Origin: Liolophura sinensis
Taxonomy: Eukaryota; Mollusca; Polyplacophora; Chitonida; Chitonidae
DNA length: 64,000 nt
Assembly (NCBI RefSeq): GCF_032854445.1
Contig: NC_088300.1
Coordinates: forward strand, 21,993,608-22,057,607
Direction of reading: 5' to 3'
A model generated the notes under the pieces. The model searched no databases. It was not told the DNA's origin and was given only the letters and a program-made list of their open reading frames with translations. Of the stretch, positions 58,464-64,000 are shown piece by piece. How positions within the stretch are numbered: the first letter of the stretch is position 1; every line of letters starts with the position of its first letter. Position numbers and translations under genes: made by a program.

Positions 58464-61400
58464 ATGATGTTCCTTCTTCCGAGGATGAACCTGAGGTGGA
58501 TAGGGCTGCTGGTCAGCTTGGTAGGGACAGCTCTCGCCAACTTTGATATGTCATTCACTGTCTATTCCATGGCTCTGAAGGAAACATTTAACTTCACTCA
58601 GTCACAAGGTATGTCCTTTAACAGAATATAGGTGTTTCAAAAAATTAAGGCATTAATTAAGACGACACAGTTGTACTAGGGCATGAAACTGGCCAGGCCG
58701 ATCTGAGGGAACTCGAAAGGATCTGCCATATTTCTTTAAAAAGCTCTTCAACTGGTGATAATTTGGTGCAGCTGAAATTATTTTATTAGTGAAAGACCTG
58801 TATCTTGAGTGTTGAAAAACTACATTTATAAGTTTCCACGCATATTAGTAAGAATATAACGGTTAATTATGGGTTCCCTCTAGGTCATTACTAGTGCAAC
58901 TGATTAGCTCATGTGTGTCCAAAGGTCAAACTAGTCTAGTAGTAGTGGCAGTGATTTCCCTCACTGTGGGGAGTATGCATTCACACATGGCGGTTGGTGT
59001 TCGAATTTATTCAGTTTCCGCCAGTTTCACGCTTGTCAGGATTTACTAGGGATTACTAGGGATTACTAGAAACCTATCTGGAATTGACAGCTGAGACGAC
59101 TATGAGTATGGACAGATACATTATTTGGCGGTCAGTAGTAGTTTATTGAAGCCAGCGCGGAAAGTACAGGGGTGTTCAAGGTAAGCTTATGGATCAAGAC
59201 AGGGCTCTGATAGTAGGCCTATATGTAATAATAGCCCTACAGAGCTAATTATATACCGTTGGAAACAAATAAGGATTTGAACCGCAAATGTCGTCTTTAC
59301 ATCCTGGTGAACCACGGATGATCAAGGTTCCAACTAATGCGTGGAAATCGTGAATTTAAAATGCATATTAGTTTAGAATGTATTAATTTTAAGGTTTTAT
59401 AAAATACATGTATAGAAGGCGTATTCTGGTTTCTCCCTTTGTCAACAGGAGATACTCTGGTGATTGAGTGTTAACAATCTTCCGAGTTATCTTCCCTTTC
59501 TGTCTTACAAACGTCACATTATTGTACCGGAGTAACAGTATTTTTTATTAATAGGATTATGTACATACATGAACCACATGGGATACTTTTTAATATGTTT
59601 TGGCCTGATTGATTTATCATTTGTTTTTAAACCGGTTTGTGTTTAAAGCCACATGTAGTAAAAATACCTCATTTACGACCGGTCAGGGTTGTTTGTCCGG
59701 AAAAACTGAGCAGGAACTGTTTCATGTGGAAACCTGCAGATTCTGACGGAAACCTGCAGGGACTGAAGGAAACATGCAGAGGCTGACGGAAACCTGAAGA
59801 AAGAGGGGGAAAGCTACAGAGGCTGACGAAACCCTGCTGAGGCTGAAGCAAACCTACAAGGTCTGACGGAAACCTGCAGAGTCTGACCGAAACCTGCAGA
59901 GGCTGAAGGAAACCTGTAGAGTCTGACGGAAACCTGAAGAAAGAGGTGGAAAGCTAGAGAGACTGATGAAAACCTGCAGAGGCCGAAGGAAACCTGAAGA
60001 GGCTGAAGTAAGCCTGCACAGTATACAGGAAACCTGTACAAGCTAACAGAAACCTGCACAGTGACTGCATTATTAAACCTGCAGAGGCTGAAGGAAACCT
60101 GCTGAGGCTAACGGAAATCTGCAGATGCTGACGGAAACCTATTGAGGCTGAAGGAAACCAACTTAGGCTGAAGAAACCTGCAAAGGACGAAGGACTATCG
60201 CAGAGACTGAAGGAAACCAGCACAAGCTGAGGCAAACCAAAAGAGCCTGAAGGAAATTAATTTATAGAGGCTGACGAAAACTTGTATAGTTTCTTTGGCT
60301 GACGGCATCCTACAGAGAATGCAGGAAACCTGCAGGGACTGGAGCTCTGTGGCGAAGTGGTTAGAGTATGTGCTAGCGGCCGCCGTGAGTATGCTGGCTT
60401 CCGGACGCTTTTTATGGTCGTTGGTTTTGAATCGCATATTAAAACAGCACGACGTAATGTCTCCAGTGACGTGCACTGGTTATTATTATAGCCTAGCCCT
60501 ACTGCCGGTGACTATGGACAACTTAGTGTGTATGGTATGTTGAAACATGAAGGTTTAATGTGTTCGAAATACTGGTTACCATTATGACGTTGTCTGCTCT
60601 TTGCAGATATGCATGGTATGCCCTGTGTGTATATGTATGATATCTTAGTACGTGTTGTATGTTAAGGTACTAGCGCGGTTTGGACCGCTTTAATGGCCTA
60701 ATGGTTAAAACACCACCCTCACAGTCGGGAAACCCCGGGATCGAATCCGGTTCGGGTCATACCAAAAACTTTCAAAATGGTGAATGCTCAGAACTGAGAA
60801 GTTAGAGCAAGGAAACAGGACTGGTTTGCCCTGTGTCAGTATGACTGGGAAAGGTGTGTTGTCTGGTGTGCATGGCATTGTACTTAATCAGTGGCGACAG
60901 CTCTTAAGCGGCATTGATTCGTCCTGCCACAAGAAGACACAGTATATGCACACACACATAAGACTTCTCGTCGTCATGTGACTGAAAAATGGTTAAGTAG
61001 GACGTTAAACCCCATACATACATAGATACATACATACACATACATGATTAGTAGCATGTGAAGTTACTCAAAGTTGTATGAATATTTTCCGACATATTGC
61101 TTAGCGGTTTTCTCAGGCTATCATCAAACTTGCTGGCCAGGCTACTTCATTGGCAGTTAATGCGAGAGATTGTGATGGAGACAACATCGCATAATGGTTA
61201 GTTTTGCGCACAGTGTAATGGCAGGTGTGCATGGAAGTTTCAGTTTAGATTAGTGTATAATTCAGTTAAATTAGGAGGATGGGTAGTCTCTTTTGATTCT
61301 GCACTTTTGATTAAAAATTTCCCGCTGTTCAAGGCAAGCCTTGAATTTATAGATGAGGGATTTTAGAAAATGGTGCTAGGATTCTGCTTTTGGTGAATTT

Positions 61401-63995
61401 ATTAATTGCTTGGTGTTTTACGCCTTACTCGAGAATATTCACCCATACGACAATGGCCATCGTTATGGTGGGTGGAAGACGGATAGAGCTTGGGCGAAAC
61501 CCAAGCGATTCTGCTTTTGAATATTTTCTCGCTATTCTCTATTTCGGACCATTGATTTCTGCCTGAACATATTAAGGTAATAAACTAGAAGGTGTCTACT
61601 AAAAGGTTCTTTTTTGTCAACTTCGTTAACTTCGCTACGCGATTTAAAATCCATTCAGTGGCGTTAAATCGGCGCGATTTGCTCTTTGGGCTTGTCATAA
61701 AGTTCTCTATAATACTATCTATATATTTCAACTAAAATCGATTGATAGTTTACAAGTTTCCATATTGTTGAAATCGACAAATCGCACAGTGTGGACCGTG
61801 TTTTACCAAATCCACACGTTTCACACCATGTTACAACGTGGCCAGGAACTAACAGTTGTAGTCTTGTAAAAGTAATGGCCAATAAATGAATCAATGAATC
61901 AGTCAATCAACCAGTCAATCAATCATTGAACAAACGGAGAAGCGATCAATTAATCTGCCAATCAATCATTCAATAAATAAAACAGTGATTTTTTTTTAGT
62001 GGAATTTGTGGCTTCAATGGGCACGGTTGGTGTAGGATTGGGGTTCATCGAGATTTTCATCACCAGATATCTAGGGTACACCGGATGTTACCTCGTGCTG
62101 TGCTTCCTGTCCTCTCTCGGCTGCTTCCTGCTCTACATCACTGTCATCTACAGACACATCTTCTTCTACGGCCATGTTTTCGTTGGAATCGCTCAACTGT
62201 TAACAAGTAGGTTTTTTAGTTCGTGCCAAACTAGTCTAATATTGCTTTGTCGTTAGGTTTGGCAAATTTTTTGTTTGGTACCAAACCAACGTCGGAGCGT
62301 GCTCCATTGGTAGTTTTGTGTCACAGCATTTGAGGTTCCCCCCCTCCCCCCCCCCCACACACACAATCAAATGCGTCTCTACGGCCTGAAGTTTCTACAC
62401 ACCTATATTCCTTAAAATTCTGTAGATTTAACACTAGTAAAGCGTCGATCTTTTATTTTATAGGCCACATGGGCCCGATATCCTTACTGATACTCAAAGC
62501 GACCCACTTTATGTATAGCCTCTGCATATTTTTGTATTGTTTCCAACATTGCCCGAAACACCAGTCTCACTGGGTCTTACATTCCTGTTGAATTTGTCAT
62601 GGAACTGAAATTATTCAAACATGCCGTGACACAAGCCTGAAATACGGCAGATGACCAAATCATCAGGTGAAAAGAGGGTGGATGAAAGACCTGTTGCGGA
62701 GAAATCACATGCAGCTCCGCCATCTTGGATCTCCTGGTTGTGGCCGCTTCCGTTGTCGATCTTCCGGCATGAATCCGCTGTACCTTCATTCAGATCTTTC
62801 AAGGGCAGGTAACTGTATGAAGATTTTAAACAGAGCGTGTTATGACGTTGGTTTAAGGCAGTCCTTTGCTGAACAAGAATTTTGTCAAACGTAACTTCAG
62901 AGCAATCTTGGACAAGTGCCAAACGTGCATGTACTCCGAAAACAACGACTGCAGTGGGAAACTTCTTGCTCAATGGTGATTCGGGTCCAAGCCAGATTGA
63001 CCATGTAGTTCTCTTGCAATACGGGACTATGTTTACCAGTTTTACTACAAATCGCCATTTTGAAAACAGGAATAAACGCTAGGCTTTGGGCAGAAATACT
63101 CTAGACGGATTTCTGTAAGTTTATGTGGCTATTAATTTCAGTTTTCTACGACAACACTGATGGAAACTCCAAAATAAATAGTAGAAAAAATTCTTGCGCA
63201 AAGTAGATTCATCTGAGCTCCACATTTGACACTTTGTTCAAAGGTTATGGTTGCTCAAACATTTTAGTCATTGTTTACATTGTGTCAATGCTCACTGGTG
63301 TCTGTCGTGTGCCATATTTATCAGCCAGGCTGGTTTATCTGACCTTTCTCCAGCTTCAACGCCGATTGTGTTGACGTCAAAATTATCGAAAATAATCCCA
63401 TATTTTAGCATTATTCCGGTAAAAAGTAAAAAATAATATGTTTATTATATTAAGAGAAGCATGAAATGTCACCCGCATTCAATATAAAACCTTTGATGTA
63501 TTTCTCAGGGAGTCAATGTCTGAACGTCGACCACCATTTTATTCAGGTGTCTGTTGGTTATATCAGTATTATACTACGTAACGGTACGGTAAAAATTATC
63601 ACTACTGAGTTGTCGATAGAACTTCTTGGATGCAGAGAAAGGTATTCTGGATCAGTAATATATAGTATTATATATATACTTCACCATCTCATACGTAATC
63701 TTTCTTCTTCCAGATACGATGAACAATAGCTTTCTGTTACTGGTTTTGAACATTGCCGTCCTGAACTGTCCTAAACCTCACACCGGCAAGATTGTGGGCC
63801 TGTATCTTGCGGTTAGTGCTACAGGAAAAATATTTTACACAGGTTTGTATCAGTTGTTCTTTACGGGAAATCTCCAAGGCTATTTTCTCTCCATATCTGT
63901 GACTTGGCTGCTGGCTTATGGCATGTGTGGTGTTTTTCATAGACCTAGTCCTACTGAAGATGAAAACAGGTTGGTTTTGAAAGATTTGAACGAAG
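58464..63995 (+). CDS. Nodulin-like major facilitator transporter, 5' part (3' partial)
   Basis: Three exons join in phase: 58464-58608, 62000-62206 and 63714-63995, the last with a likely GGTACA donor at 63996. An in-frame TGA sits directly before the first ATG, and a second ATG follows at once. The roughly 212 residues contain about six hydrophobic segments: WIGLLVSLVGTALA, VASMGTVGVGLGFIEIF, YLVLCFLSSLGCFLLYI, FLLLVLNIAVLNC, IVGLYLAVSATGKIF and YFLSISVTWLLAYG. The arrangement, with a charged PKPHTGKIVGLY loop, matches the nodulin-like MFS domain of the plant NFD4-like family (PF06813), which has animal members. It should be a multi-pass transporter; the substrate is unknown. The remaining half lies right of the window. 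Confidence 0.78.
59690..60335. repeat. 20-bp minisatellite
   Basis: About 30 units of GGCTGACGGAAACCTGCAGA. The 20-bp step is exact for long stretches (for example 59861-60060). Three units equal 60 bp, so some frames on the minus strand stay open for 80-90 codons without being genes. It lies in intron 1 of the transporter gene. Confidence 0.95.
60345..60440 (+). repeat. tRNA-like sequence (head of a third SINE type?)
   Basis: A-box-like TGGCGAAGTGGTTAGAG (from 60350) and B-box-like GGTTTTGAATC (60423-60433). It is not a functional tRNA: no acceptor stem pairing could be recognised. Confidence 0.5.
60683..61050 (+). repeat. SINE-B copy, full length, plus strand
   Basis: A box TGGCCTAATGGTTAAAAC (60694 on), B box GGATCGAATCC (60738-60748), a body matching the complement of the 4.3 kb copy, GGTTAAGTAGGACGTTAAAC, and a (CATA)n tail. 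It lies in the transporter's first intron. Confidence 0.88.
61397..61505 (-). repeat. SINE-A 3' fragment
   Basis: GGTGTTTTACGCCTTACTC followed by body to GGGCGAAACCCAAG. The head is missing. Confidence 0.75.
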
Positions 63996-64000
63996 GTACA

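Noticed and set aside
60345-60440. Functional tRNA gene
   Set aside because: Box-like words only; no cloverleaf or acceptor stem could be paired.
59669-60476. Several overlapping minus-strand open frames of 60-93 codons
   Set aside because: They come from the 20-bp tandem repeat, with no start context or domain.
62464-62590. Possible extra transporter exon (open from HMGPISLLILK)
   Set aside because: Phase fits, but it runs into a stop without a donor, and exon 2 joins exon 3 directly with better family continuity.

Overview
The window is from an animal nuclear genome, most likely a marine lophotrochozoan and probably a mollusc. The species cannot be named. The evidence is short exons with GT..AG introns, AT-rich non-coding DNA, many tRNA-derived SINEs ending in AATAAATAAA-type tails, and a gene set often seen together in molluscs and related phyla: an animal GH10 xylanase, a soluble adenylyl cyclase, and a nodulin-like MFS transporter. 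Nothing is organised as operons.

Layout. (1) 463-4074 (+): the 3' six exons of a GH10 endo-1,4-beta-xylanase-like gene; its 5' end lies off the left edge. (2) 4100-8300: intergenic, with SINEs, a foldback element and a probable ADCY10 promoter carrying two perfect CREs. (3) 8364-30403 (+): a complete soluble adenylyl cyclase (ADCY10-like) gene. I resolved 31 exons whose phases all join, giving 1,714 aa with two cyclase domains, a P-loop NTPase and a long helical C-terminal region. Its introns hold SINEs, a MITE and, in intron 5, exon-like islands that do not belong to the cyclase. (4) 30404-40100: about 10 kb without a recognisable gene, including a decayed copy of the last ADCY10 exon. (5) 40116-48677 (-): an ankyrin-repeat and SOCS-box (ASB-type) gene, one large coding exon plus a 22-nt start exon 6.7 kb away, about 612 aa. 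(6) 48.7-58.4 kb: intergenic, rich in tandem repeats and SINEs. (7) 58464-end (+): the first three exons of a nodulin-like major facilitator transporter, running off the right edge.

The four genes do not form an obvious pathway. They are a bicarbonate/calcium-type cAMP producer, a likely Cullin-5 substrate receptor, a polysaccharide hydrolase and a membrane transporter. Two SINE families dominate the repeats. SINE-A has the head GGCCTCCGTGGCTCAG and a tail near TACGGCGTAAAACACCAATC. SINE-B is a second tRNA-headed family. Several SINE-A copies have perfect 10-15 bp target-site duplications, and one SINE-B is inserted inside a SINE-A. No CRISPR array, tRNA gene, rRNA or intact autonomous transposon was seen.

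The best leads are an apparent unrecognised gene start inside ADCY10 intron 5, a phase-compatible alternative terminal exon in the same intron, the twin CREs ahead of a cAMP-making enzyme, the duplicated ADCY10 tail, and several foldback elements. I found no clearly new biological system.
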